From: Pegea sp. RAD2-039
Taxonomy: Eukaryota; Chordata; Thaliacea; Salpida; Salpidae
Direction of reading: 5' to 3'
Assembly: GCA_034620365.1 (NCBI GenBank)
Contig: JAQGEQ010000084.1
Location: forward strand, 2,356,001 to 2,420,000
Length of the DNA: 64,000 nt
The position numbers and the translations under genes are program-made. Position 1 is the stretch's first letter. Every line of letters starts with the position of its first letter. Shown piece by piece: positions 1-10,419 of this stretch. The notes beneath the pieces are model-generated. The model saw only the letters and a list, made by a program, of their open reading frames with translations. It was not told where the DNA came from and searched no databases.

Positions 1-753
1 ATCCTGATCATCTTTACTTGATCCTCATCATCTTCACTTGATCCTGATCATCTTCACTTGATCCTGATCATCTTCACTTGATCCTGATCATCTTCACTTG
101 ATCCTGATCATCTTCACTTGATCCTCATCATCTTCACTTGATCCTGATCATCTTCACTTGATCCTCATCATCTTCACTTGATCCTTATCTTCTTCACTTG
201 ATCCTGATCATCTTCACTTGATCCTCATCTTCTTCACTTGATTCTCATCATCTTCACTTGATCCTGATCATCTTCACTTGATCCTCATCATCTTCACTTG
301 ATCCTGATCTTCTTCACTTGATCCTGATCATCTTCACTTGATCCTGATCTTCTTCACTTGATCCTGATCATCTTCACTTGATCCTGATCTTCTTCACTTG
401 ATCCTCATCATCTTCACTTGATCCTGATCTTCTTCACTTGATCCTGATCATCTTCACTTGATCCTGATCTTCTTCACTTGATCCTGATCATCTTCACTTG
501 ATCCTGATCTTCTTCACTTGATCCTCATCATCTTCACTTGATCCTGATCTTCTTCACTTGATCCTGATCTTCTTCACTTGATCCTGATCATCTTCACTTG
601 ATCCTGATCTTCTTCACTTGATCCTGATCATCTTCACTTGATCCTGATCTTCTTCACTTGATCCTCATCATCTTCACTTGATCCTGATCTTCTTCACTTG
701 ATCCTGATCATCTTCACTTGATCCTGATCTTCTTCACTTGATCCTGATCTTCT
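1..753. repeat. 20-bp minisatellite in a DOCK intron
   Basis: About 37 head-to-tail copies of a 20-bp unit (consensus ATCCTGATCATCTTCACTTG) run from the window edge to the polypyrimidine tract of the first visible DOCK exon. The strand shown is pyrimidine-rich, so the last copies merge with the splice acceptor (TTCTTTCACAG at 753-763). Units differ mainly at two sites (GATCA/GATCT and CTGATC/CTCATC). From about 300 onward the A and T variants largely alternate, giving a 40-bp dimer and a longer periodicity. The unit is not a multiple of three and has stops, so it is not coding. The array continues beyond the left edge. Confidence 0.97.
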
Positions 754-763
754 TCTTTCACAG

Positions 764-3700
764 GGCAGATATGTGGCTTGTCTCATTTCTTTTCTCCGTC
801 AACTCGATGAAACTCATTATGACATGTATCTGAAGAGTTTGGGATTAAAAATCGACATCATGGTGAGAGCAGTGAGCATCCGACAAAAAGATCTTATCCC
901 ATTTTTCAACAGGATTTTCTGATGGAAACATTTCAAATGTTTATCGATCTCATTCGTACTCCAGCTTATCGAGAAGATTGGATTACGATGTTCAATATTC
1001 AAAACATGTAAGTCTGAACCACGTGACTGCCGTCAAACCACGTGACTACCTCGAACCACGTGACTGCCGTCGAACCACGTGACTGCCGTCGAACCACGTG
1101 ACTGGCATCGAACCACGTGACTGGCATCGAACCACGTGACTGGCATCGAATCACGTGACTGGCGTCGAACCACGTGACTGCCGTCGAACCACGTGACTGG
1201 CATCGAACCACGTGACTGCCGTCGAACCACGTGACTGGCATCGAACCACGTGACTAATAACATTTTACATTGATAGAACTTTCATGAGAGCTATCAAATT
1301 TTTCACCAAATCACTTACCAAATTATTTTTAGATGAAAATTCGTTCGAACATCAGGTGACCGTCAACTATATTACATCACGCCACTTACTTTCCATATCT
1401 ATTTCAGTTGTGGGACACTTTTTTCCATCTTGGAGTTCATTTTCTCACTCAAGAATCAATTCAAATTGAAAAGTTGTCTCCAAATAGAAGACGTTTAGTG
1501 AAAAAGTGAGAAATCTGAAGATGATCGGATGTTGATCTCATTTCTGTTTTAGATTCGGAGAGAAAGATCTTAGATGCGTGATGGGATTTGAAATTAGAAA
1601 CATGTGGTTTAATTTAGGTGAGATTTTGATCACTAGGTGGCGTTTGTCAGCTTGATTATTTGCTCTTTAGGTCAGCATAAGATCAAATTCATCCCTTCTT
1701 TGGTTGGTCCGATCCTAGAGATGACTCTGACTCCTGAAAATGACCTCCGGCGAGCAACAATCCCTATCTTCTTTGACATGATGCAATGTGAACTTCACAA
1801 TTATGGAAATTTTAAACAAGTAACTAATGAGCCACTATAGAAGTGGTCACGTGACCTTCGTGTTGATCTTCAGTTTGAAAATGAAATGATCACAAAACTG
1901 GACAACCACGTCGAAGGTGGGAAGGGAGATCGTGATTATCAGGACACTTTCAGCGAAATGTAGGTCATTTACTGGTTTCTCTTCGTCTTTAACCATCTCT
2001 GTCGACTACAGCATGTCCGACTGGTGCAAAAAACACCAGTTCCTCAAAAAAGACGGTTTAGAATTTGTTAATCTGGTGGTTCGTTTATTTGGTCGCCTTC
2101 TCGATTATCGGGATATTATTCGAGATGAAAATCGTGATAATCGAATGAGTTGTACCGTCAACTTGCTGGTGAGTTGCTGGTGATGACGTCATCACCTCAC
2201 GTCACTATCTTCTTAGAACTTTTATCGAGAAATCAATCGAAGCGAGATGTATGTGAGATATTTACATAAATTATGTGACCTTCATCGTGAATGTGATAAC
2301 TACACTGAAGCAGCTTTTACACTTCTACAACATGCGAGATTACTAGCTGTAAGTTGTCTGTTAGTTTCTCCACCAAAAGTGACCATGTCATGTTTGCAGT
2401 GGTCAGACGAACCAGTGACGGTCACTTATCAAGGTTTTGAACATGCAAAGACTTATCGGCAGCTCAAAGAGTCTTTATACTATCAAGTGATAGAGTTATT
2501 TGAAGCTGGTAAGATGTGGGAAGAAGGAATCAAATTGTGTAAAGAAATTGCGATTCAGCATGAAAATGAGACATTCAGATATAAAGATCTTGCCGAGATA
2601 CTAGTGAGTACCATTTAACCATTCACTACTGGTGTTTAACCATTCACTACTGGTGTTTTAACCATTTACTACTGGTGTTTAACCATTCACTACTGGTGTT
2701 TAACCATTCACTACTGGTGTTTAACCATTCACTACTGGTGTTTTAACCATTCACTACTGGTGTTTAACAATCTTAATTTGGTGTTTTAGAAGCGGCAAGC
2801 GAAACTTTATGAGAACATCACAACTATTGTACGGCCGGAACCTGAATATTTCTTCGTTGGTTTTTATGGAAATGGATTTCCATCTTTTCAAAGAGTGAGT
2901 TCATTTCAACCTTTAGTGGTAACTAATAGCAACTGATGACGTCACTGTGACGTGTACAGAATCGAACTTTTATCTACCGCGGAAAGGAATATGAAAGATT
3001 AAGTGACTTCACTAATAGAATCCTCAGTTTACGTCCTGACGCGAAAAAGATGAACACAACAGCGCCACCTGATGACAATATTTTGATGTCAAATGATATG
3101 CGTGAGTAAAAAATCTAATTGGTGATTGGACGATTTTATCATGTTTATTTTAGATATTCAAGTGTACACAGTAGTGCCAGTAATGGAAGAACCAAGTCAC
3201 TTCCGTGGCAAAAGCATTGATGACCAAATAAGGAGGTGAGTTATTTGAATCGTTGATATTTTCTTGAACTTTTTTGTTTTCAGTTTCTACAAAGTGAACG
3301 ACGTTCAGAAGTTTCATTATTCAAAACCATTCAGAAAAGGTCCAAAAGATAAAAACAACGAGTTTGCGGTGAGTACTCTTCTTCTATTTCATCCTCTTAT
3401 TACTTCAATCAAATCTTAGAACATGTGGATTGAGAGATCAACTTTCAAGATCTCAGCTAAACTGCCTGGAATCCTCCGGTGGTTTGAGATCACTTCAACA
3501 ATTCGGGTATCATCTTCAAGACATATGTGAGGTCCTCTACTAACCGTCCAATCACAGACAGAGTTTAGTCCACTCGAGAATGCGGTGGAGTCGATGAAGA
3601 CAATCAATCAGGACCTAAAGAGCCTGTTGATGAAGTATTTGAAGAACAATGATGAACCAATCAATCCGTTGTCCCTCAAGTTGAATGGTGTGGTCGACCC

Positions 3701-5445
3701 AAGGGTCATGGGTGGCTTTACCAACTACGAAAACGTGATAACTGACTCATGACGTCATCAGTGACGTCACATGCTTCTTGTGCAGGCTTTTCTCACTGAG
3801 AGCTACTTGGAGCAACATCCAGAGGATGAGAGCAAGATCTTGGAGTTGAAGGAACTAATTGCGTCACAAGTTCGAGACTTCTTTCTTCTGATCTTTCTAC
3901 TAACATTCGTTTCTAGATTCCTCTTCTTGAAGAAGGAGTCCGCATCCATGGAGAACGTGTCTCTGCCGCTCTCAAACCTCTGCACGAGAACATGATGACG
4001 TCATTCAGCGAATTGAAAGCCTACGTGGTGCAAAAGTACGGATCTAAAGTAAGTGACCCACACTGCTGGCCACGGGGACTGACCCACACTGCTGGCCACG
4101 GGGACTGGCTCACACTGCTGGCAACGGGGACTGACCCACACTGCTGGCAACGGGGACTGACCCACAATGCTAGCCAAGGGGACTGATCCACACTACTGGC
4201 CACGGGGACTGACCCACACTACTGGCCACGTGGACTGACCCACACTGCTGGCCAAGGGGACTGACCCACACTACTGGCCACGGGGACTGACTCACACTGC
4301 TGGCCACGGGGACTGACCCACACTACTGGCCACGGTGACTGACTCACACTGCTGGCCACGGGGACTGACTCACACTGCTGGCCAAGGGGACTGACTCACA
4401 CTGCTGGCCACGGGGACTGACTCACACTGCTGGCCACGTGGACTGACTCACACTGCTGGCCACGGGGACTGACTCACACTGCTGGCCACGTGGACTGACC
4501 CACACCGCTGGCCACGTGGACTGACCCACACTGCTGGCCACGGGGACTGACCCACACTATTTTTCAGCCCGCATTTCTCTCGGGACGAAATGTACATTTG
4601 ATACCTCCAATGATTCGAAAACTATCAACGAAACCTCGTCCGGAGTCCATCTTATCAATCGCTTCGAACATCTCATACACAGGAGACTCGTAAGATCTTC
4701 AACATCTTCATCAACATCATCAAAACTCCTCATCATTAGGGCTCCACCCCCGGAGATCCCAATTAAGCGTCCCAACTCGAGAACTCCGAGCTTGAATCGA
4801 TCTCAATCAATTATCTCACAAACATCAACATCCAGCGCTGATCCTCCTTCGATCAAATCAAACCGGAGGAGCAAACCAAGTGATTGGTTCAACACCAACT
4901 TCGGTGGCTCTACAAACTCACTTGAAAAAACTGGAAGTGTCATCGAATTGAAGGAAGAGGTTTGAATGTTGTAAGTCACGTGTAAAGATGACGTCATCGA
5001 TGACGTTTTTCAGCTGACACCAGCAAGACGTCCTCGACCAAAAAGTAGAACAAATCTTTCCACTACCGATATCTTACCACAAAGTAAGAATCTCATTTGT
5101 CTTCATCACTTCTTGATGATCTCATATATTCAGGATTCAACCCTTTTACTTCAAACAAGAAACCTCCCGCACTCCCTATGAAAGCGCAAAGTGACTACAG
5201 TAACCTGCCGAGTGATGAGGAAGTCCTTCGACGACACGAAGCTTCCTCACCTGCTCCTATTCCCGCCGGCAAACGGGTCAGTACCTCTCTCATCACCTCA
5301 CTATCTTCTCACCACCATATTTTTGTTCTTCATCAACTTTTATTTTGATCCACATCTTCTTCAGCCTCCACCACCGCTTCCAGTAAAGCGCCAGGAACCA
5401 CCGACGCCTCCCAAGAAGCCTATTCGACCCCCTAAAAGTCCCTGA
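764..5445 (+). CDS. DOCK-A family Rac guanine nucleotide exchange factor (DOCK1/2/5, CED-5), 3' part
   Basis: Twenty-three exons encode the last 897 residues: 764-862, 913-1007, 1277-1355, 1408-1505, 1553-1617, 1671-1819, 1874-1959, 2012-2168, 2217-2348, 2400-2603, 2790-2894, 2960-3101, 3154-3235, 3284-3368, 3420-3506, 3558-3734, 3786-3869, 3917-4048, 4568-4689, 4740-4959, 5014-5083, 5134-5276, 5365-5445. All join in frame. Family blocks include [15 protein letters not shown] (exon 6), [18 protein letters not shown] and [10 protein letters not shown] (start of the DHR-2 exchange domain), [13 protein letters not shown], and the nucleotide-sensor region [15 protein letters not shown]. The N-terminal SH3 and DHR-1 domains lie off the left edge. 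After DHR-2 comes a Ser/Thr/basic tail ending in PPPPLPVKR and PPTPPKKP, typical Crk/CED-2 SH3 ligands. DOCK-A proteins with ELMO activate Rac in engulfment, migration and myoblast fusion. The MMQCE block favours DOCK1/2/5 over DOCK3/4. Most introns are 45-60 bp. Confidence 0.95.
1018..1256. repeat. 19-bp minisatellite carrying 13 CACGTG E-boxes
   Basis: Thirteen copies of a unit close to GAACCACGTGACTGGCATC (19 bp) fill almost the whole intron 1008-1276 of the DOCK gene. Every copy keeps the palindrome CACGTG, while the spacer varies (GCCGTC, GGCATC, GGCGTC, ACCTC). The unit is more GC-rich than the surrounding intron sequence. Open frames across it are a by-product of the repeat. Confidence 0.95.
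2611..2786. repeat. 22-23-bp minisatellite in a DOCK intron
   Basis: About seven copies of TTAACCATTCACTACTGGTGT(T) lie between the donor after 2603 and the acceptor at 2789. The last copy has decayed (AACAATCTTAATTTGGTGTTTTAG) and supplies the polypyrimidine tract and the AG used for splicing. Confidence 0.95.
4055..4557. repeat. 26-bp minisatellite in a DOCK intron
   Basis: About nineteen copies of a 26-bp GC-rich unit (GACCCACACTGCTGGCCACG plus GGGACT) fill the intron between exons ending at 4048 and starting at 4568. Point variants include CACGTG, CAAGGG and GACTCA versions. Variant types are clustered, with GACTCA units mainly in 4320-4490, which suggests local duplication. The unit has no similarity to the other three arrays of this gene. 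Confidence 0.96.
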
Positions 5446-5915
5446 TGCGGATATCCGGCTTTTCCTCTCTTTGCACTTCCCACATTTCATCATCTTCTGT
5501 TATTTATTTTATTTCTTTACCCTGGTTCCCCTCTTCTCTTAAACACTCCTCTTATCATTCCAGAAATCATTAATTCGGAACACTTTTAAATTCAACAAAT
5601 AGAAGAAGAGCGCTCAAAAAAGCGCGACTTGATGACGTCATCATGTCCTTGCTTATTTATGCAGTTATACAAGACTGTCGAGCGCGTTTGCTTGTTGCTA
5701 TGGTAACCAGCAGCTAGTTCTTCTCATTGTTCTTCCGAAAGACTCTTTTAAAAAGAGTCCTACTTATTCCAGAAGAGCCAGCCGGAGATCACTGTATCGC
5801 TTTTTTGATTATTTAACATTTTCGCTGTTTTAAACCTCTTCTGTGCCTTGTAACTAATTAACAAGCAACGAACAAGCAGCTAATAAAAAAAAAACAACAA
5901 ACAATTTCTGTTTAT
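5446..5915 (+). other. DOCK 3' untranslated region and poly(A) signal, convergent with the next gene
   Basis: Non-coding sequence of moderate GC follows the DOCK stop. It contains one TGACGTCA palindrome (5633-5640) and an AATAAA hexamer at 5882-5887 inside an A-run. The gene on the minus strand ends at 5916, so the two 3' ends almost meet. Confidence 0.6.
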
Positions 5916-6888
5916 TCACGAGTTGATATCGAACGGTGGAATTGACGGAGGATTCCGCAGCGAGAACTCATCAAGATCAGTTGTGGTTCCAGTGGTTGAC
6001 CTGGCGCTGATGATAGTTTCGAAAGCTTTATAGCCACCATCACTATTAGCGTATGACGTGTCAGTGAAAGTCACTTCCGGCGCGCGCTCTTGCTTGATTG
6101 GTGAGTCATCATCAAGAGCGTTTGCAAAATCATCGAATGAAACAACTTCCTGAAAATCGTTGATGATATTAGAGAAGACCTCATGGATGTGATGTAGAAG
6201 ACTTACTGGAGGACAAATGAGAGGTTTTGTCGTGATAGATGATTGGTTTCGATTGTTTCTCGACTTTGATGTCTCATCTTTACAATTTACTCCGTTCATT
6301 TCATAGATTGTTCTCATTAATCTTTTCTTGATCTCAGCACTGTAGATAAAATGGTCAAATACAAAATGGAGTGATGTAGACAAGTTACTTTGAACGTTCA
6401 TTTACAACTGAACAAATTCTATTTAAGCTTGAACAGAATGTGCTGACTGCTTTTTTGAAAATTATCATTTCTGATGGTTCAATTTTGTTTCTGAAAAAAA
6501 TTAGAATCAAAATCAAATTTGAGCTTTAGTAGAGAAACCTAAAGTACTTACTCTGCTGCTAATAATAACATTTCATTCAAATTTTTGCAGAGCTCAGAGC
6601 ATTCAGCCAATAACTTGGATGTCTAAAAAGTAATGGATTTTTAAACTAATATATAAATGACAATACTTTAAGGTTCAAAGATAGTGGATAAATAAAATCA
6701 TGAAAGAAAAGAAAATATATGCTAAAAGATAAATTAAGAAAGAGTAAAAGGTAGTTAATATTTAAAAGTTAAAAAATTATTAAACATATTTTGAAATAAA
6801 AGAAAAAAATTCAATTATTGCATAAAATAGTTACAAAAAAAGTCAACTTTAGGAAAAATTAAAATACCTTTTCATTCATAGAAGTCAT
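5916..6888 (-). CDS. Unrecognised 186-aa protein with helical N-terminus and acidic tail
   Basis: Five exons on the minus strand join in phase: 6868-6888 (MTSMNEK), 6552-6622, 6389-6490, 6207-6339, 5916-6149. Total 561 bases, 186 residues. The start is the first ATG of the short first exon; a further upstream exon cannot be excluded. Residues about 8-85 look like a bundle of amphipathic helices with regularly spaced leucines and cysteines (KLLAECSELCKNLNEMLLLA and KKAVSTFCSSLNRICSVV). The C-terminal 77 residues are acidic and Ser/Thr-rich, with PIKQE (a sumoylation-type motif) and a proline-containing end (PPSIPPFDINS). There is no signal peptide or membrane segment, so it is probably cytosolic or nuclear. 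The splice sites and codon usage resemble those of real neighbours. I do not recognise the family and assign no function. Confidence 0.72.
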
Positions 6889-8797
6889 CTTAAGCTTGAA
6901 TTGAAAGAAAGTTTAAAAAAAGCAAACTTGTTTTTCTAAAATAGTTCTAAATTGGAAAGTATAATTTCTAAATTGGTTATGAAATATCATTATGAAAAAA
7001 TTAATCTAATACACAAAAGAAGACATTTATCATTAATATAGAAAATAATAAAACAGAAAAATTTCAAAAACTTTAAATTTACTTAAATATTATTATTATT
7101 ATATAATAACTTAACTTAGCTACAGTTATAACAGTTTTTCATGTTTTTTAGAAAAATTATCAAAAAATAACTAAATTTTTTAAGATGAAACTAAATCAAA
7201 AAACTTTAATTGTGTTTAATAGAAAACCTATCCAACTTGCTATGATAAACAAATAAAATCTGATCAAAATTTAATGAATATTTATAAAAAATATCACAAT
7301 GATTAATTCTAACCAAAAATTTTTAATAAAAATATTGATTGTTTTTAAAGTTAAATAATAACAATTAACTTTATAAAATTTCTAAACTAAATTTAATTAT
7401 GAACCATTTTTAAGTTAACAGAAAACTGTTAAATGCTAAATGCAAAAATAAAAGATTAAAATAAATAAGTTTAAAAAAGTTTGAATCAAAAATAACTGTG
7501 AAAATTTGATATTTAATAAATATTTTTTCGCAAAATCTGTTTCGCCCAAAATTTACCGACAAATAATTCACAGAATAGTTCAAACTTTTTATGAATCTTT
7601 GTAAAATAGATAAATAATTCATGTATCAATAAAAAAATAAAATAAAGCTAAGCTTTTTAACTAATGTTTTTTTCTAATTCTGCTACTAACTTTTTCCTGT
7701 AACTTTATGTTGTATTGATCAATAATTATAAAAATTATTTCAAAGATGTCAGCATCTAAAAGCAAAAACTTTTAAAAGACTTTAAACTAATCAGTGAAAA
7801 CATTTTTAATCGATTATTAGGCAAAGTAGTTAACAATGTAAACGAATTATTTTCAGAAATGATCTCATATTCCTTATGTATACAGTATTTGTTTACATTT
7901 ATATAATACGATATTTGTACGTTGATATTTGAAATGGGTAAGATCAGACGAATAAAAATGTTGCTTGCATATTCTTAGTTAAGAGTTACTAAACAAAATC
8001 ATAAAAGTATCCTCATACAAATACTAAAATAATAAAAGATTGTAATAATTTACATTTACGTATCCTGCTTCTTAGTAAAAACTATTTTGTTGAAAAAATT
8101 ATCCACTTTTAGCTTAAATATTTGATATATGATTAAAGCTGAAAAATAATTTCTTAAAATAATGACTCTAAAGATTCTTTATTGGTTTACAAGAAAAGGC
8201 TATATAAGACTATTGAAGTAAGGAGCACTTAAGCTTATCAATGACACAAAAGAAAAAGTCAAAATGATTCTCAACAACTTTTTCTTTTTATTGCTTTATT
8301 TTGTTTAACCGTTATTTTCATCCTTAAATGGAACACTTCAAAATATTTATTAACTTTTTATTTAGTCAGAGTAAATAAAAGTTTCTATGAATAGTATTTT
8401 TAAAATTTATGAAATATTGTTAGTATAAACAGTCACAAAAATTCAATATTTGCATTTATTCTTTTTCTCGAATTATAAGTTAATTATTGTTCAACTTTTA
8501 AAATGTGATTGAACTTCAATTGTATTTATTAAATCGATTTTTTCATGCAGTTGACAGAATTTTTTTGTAGGTTTTCTAGAAAGTATTGTAAAATTAATGT
8601 TATTTTTGCAGTGTTAAAATAGCTGCAGAAGTGAACTGTATTTATAATAAAAGATAAATAAAAGCTCTTAGAATGTTTTTCTAAATAATAGTAGAATCAA
8701 TATTTACTAATAACTTTTAAAATTATATGAAAAATTCTAATCAGTTTTATTTTAAGTTTTCTCAAACGTAATTTATTTATCTCAAAGTTAGGGTAAA
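6889..8797. other. AT-rich intergenic spacer between divergent genes
   Basis: Very AT-rich sequence with A and T homopolymer runs, and no open frame with coding character. It separates the minus-strand 186-aa gene from the plus-strand small membrane protein, so it must hold both promoters. I see no distinct motif. Confidence 0.6.
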
Positions 8798-9858
8798 ATG
8801 TTAAAAAGACAGTATCAAGTAAAGTTATAATTAGTAAATGTAAAATATTTTCTTCAATAATATCGTAGCTAAGTATTCAATTACAAAGTAAATGATTAAC
8901 TCAATGATAAAAGCTAAACAACTTTTTTCAGTTTGTATTAGTGATATCAATATTTTTCTCAAATATGGCAGGTATGAACACATTTTTAGTAAATTGTTTG
9001 TTTATTCATAGAACTGTTTGCTAAATACAAAATTTTTGAATCTTTATTAATTCCTTATGAACTAAAGTATTAATATTTTTCTTATTTCTACATAGTCGTT
9101 GTATAAATTAGAATTTATCAAATGGTTATGCTAATAATATTTAAAAAACTTTATGTAAACGTTAACTCTTTTTTTCCTTCAAAATTAACTTTAGTCATTT
9201 ATCAATTTTAATAAGGTTCAAACATGTAGCAGATAAAACTCAATAAATTTTTAAATCGTATTCATTAAGCTTCAAGACTTCTCTTCACTTAACAGTTAAT
9301 GGGTTTCTATAATGCACAAATGAAAAGCTACAATTTTAAATAAATTAGTTAAATACACTTATGTTGAACATACAGAAAATAAATATTTGCAACTAGTAAC
9401 AAAATGGTCGTTTACAGCTTCTGAAGTAGTACTGGACCATTGGATGGTCGGATTAATTGCTGTTGCTGGCTTTCTTGTTGTTGCATTTATTTTTGTCGTT
9501 TTCAACACTTATGTTTGTTCTAAATTGAAGTAATTTCTAAAGCTACGATTTAATCTATGGTTTAAGCTCTGATATTAATTTAGTGATAAAATGTGACCAT
9601 CAATTAAAGTGAAGCTTAAAGATATTCTTAGAATGATTTTCATGTTCAGAAACTTTTACAGCATCTATAATGAAGATTATGACGACGGCGAAGAAGATAA
9701 GATTATTGAAAAGGGATACACCAACACAATGGTTACAGAAGAGTCAGTATCCATTTGTTTAAATGTCAGCTTGTTTTTTATTTGTTAAATTTTGCAGAAA
9801 TATAAGGGTGTCAGAAGTTGGTACAAAAGACATAGAAATACTTACCACTGAACTTTAA
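8798..9858 (+). CDS. Small single-pass membrane protein, PDZK1IP1/SMIM24-like
   Basis: Five short exons join in phase: 8798-8818, 8932-8971, 9418-9529, 9662-9742, 9798-9858 (315 bases, 104 residues). Exons 1-2 give a basic start then a hydrophobic stretch ending in SNMA, a plausible signal peptide. Residues about 27-50 form one transmembrane helix with the core DHWMVGLIAVAGFLVVAFI, followed by NTYVC. This order (short lumenal part, W-M-x-GLIAVA helix start, Cys just after the helix) matches the PDZK1IP1 (MAP17)/SMIM24 family, which has similar length. The cytosolic tail is acidic (NEDYDDGEEDK), has a YTN motif, and ends TTEL, a class I PDZ ligand (T-x-hydrophobic) like the family's S/T-rich PDZ-binding ends. 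Family members bind PDZ scaffolds and modulate SGLT-type transporters in epithelia. Function here is inferred from that. Exon 1 is the least certain part. Confidence 0.75.
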
Positions 9859-10419
9859 TTCATTTTTATCAAATCATGTAATTTGTAGAAACCTTCTTAA
9901 TTTTTTGATAACTTTAAAATTATCTTTGATATTTAAAACTGCTCGTTATCTTTTCATGAAAATTACTAAACTTAAACAACTTTGAATCATTTAATCTCTA
10001 TTTCACTGAACTAAATAAATTGAAATGTTTCAATTGAAAAAATTTTTATTTCTAACAATAAAAATAACTATAAAAAGAAGTAAGTATAATAAGAAATCTT
10101 ATCATAAGCTTAATAGAAGTAAAAGAAGAAAGATACTTCTAAAATTTGATACATTTGATTTAAAAATGTTTAAAATTAGTTTATTAAAACATATTTATAA
10201 AATTGTTATCTTGTATCTCAACTCAAATTTAATATCTATGATTTATCTCACTAAAATTTAAAAAACTACCAACTTTGATATTGAAGTTGATTTTAAATAA
10301 ATTAGATAAAAAGAAATTTGTCAAAACAGCTTTAAAAGCTTTTAATTAAAAAAAGCTGAAACTAATTTACAGATTTGATATTCAAAATTTCTAGTTTGAG
10401 TCATAAAATAAAAATAAAT
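9859..10419. other. Convergent intergenic region, 3' UTRs
   Basis: AT-rich sequence between two convergent stops. An AATAAA lies near 10014 (CTAAATAAATTG) for the small membrane protein gene. A 78-codon open frame at 10025 is Lys/Ile/Asn-dominated and looks like chance. No other feature is visible. Confidence 0.55.

Noticed and set aside
1-753. CRISPR-like array
   Set aside because: Units are contiguous with no unique spacers, in a eukaryotic intron; it is a minisatellite.
999-1263. Minus-strand open frames repeating [10 protein letters not shown]
   Set aside because: Shadow of the 19-bp E-box array inside a DOCK intron; plus-strand exon phases show the region is spliced out.
1820-1840. A 21-bp intron in DOCK (GTAACT to CTATAG)
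   Set aside because: Too short, and the continuation would not match the family. Using the AG at 1873 gives [16 protein letters not shown] in phase, which matches DOCK-A.
4021-4203. Open frames with tryptophan-rich repeats on both strands
   Set aside because: Produced by the 26-bp minisatellite in a DOCK intron.
10025-10261. 78-codon plus-strand frame between two convergent genes
   Set aside because: Lys/Ile/Asn/Leu-dominated translation expected from random AT-rich DNA; lies where 3' UTRs should be.
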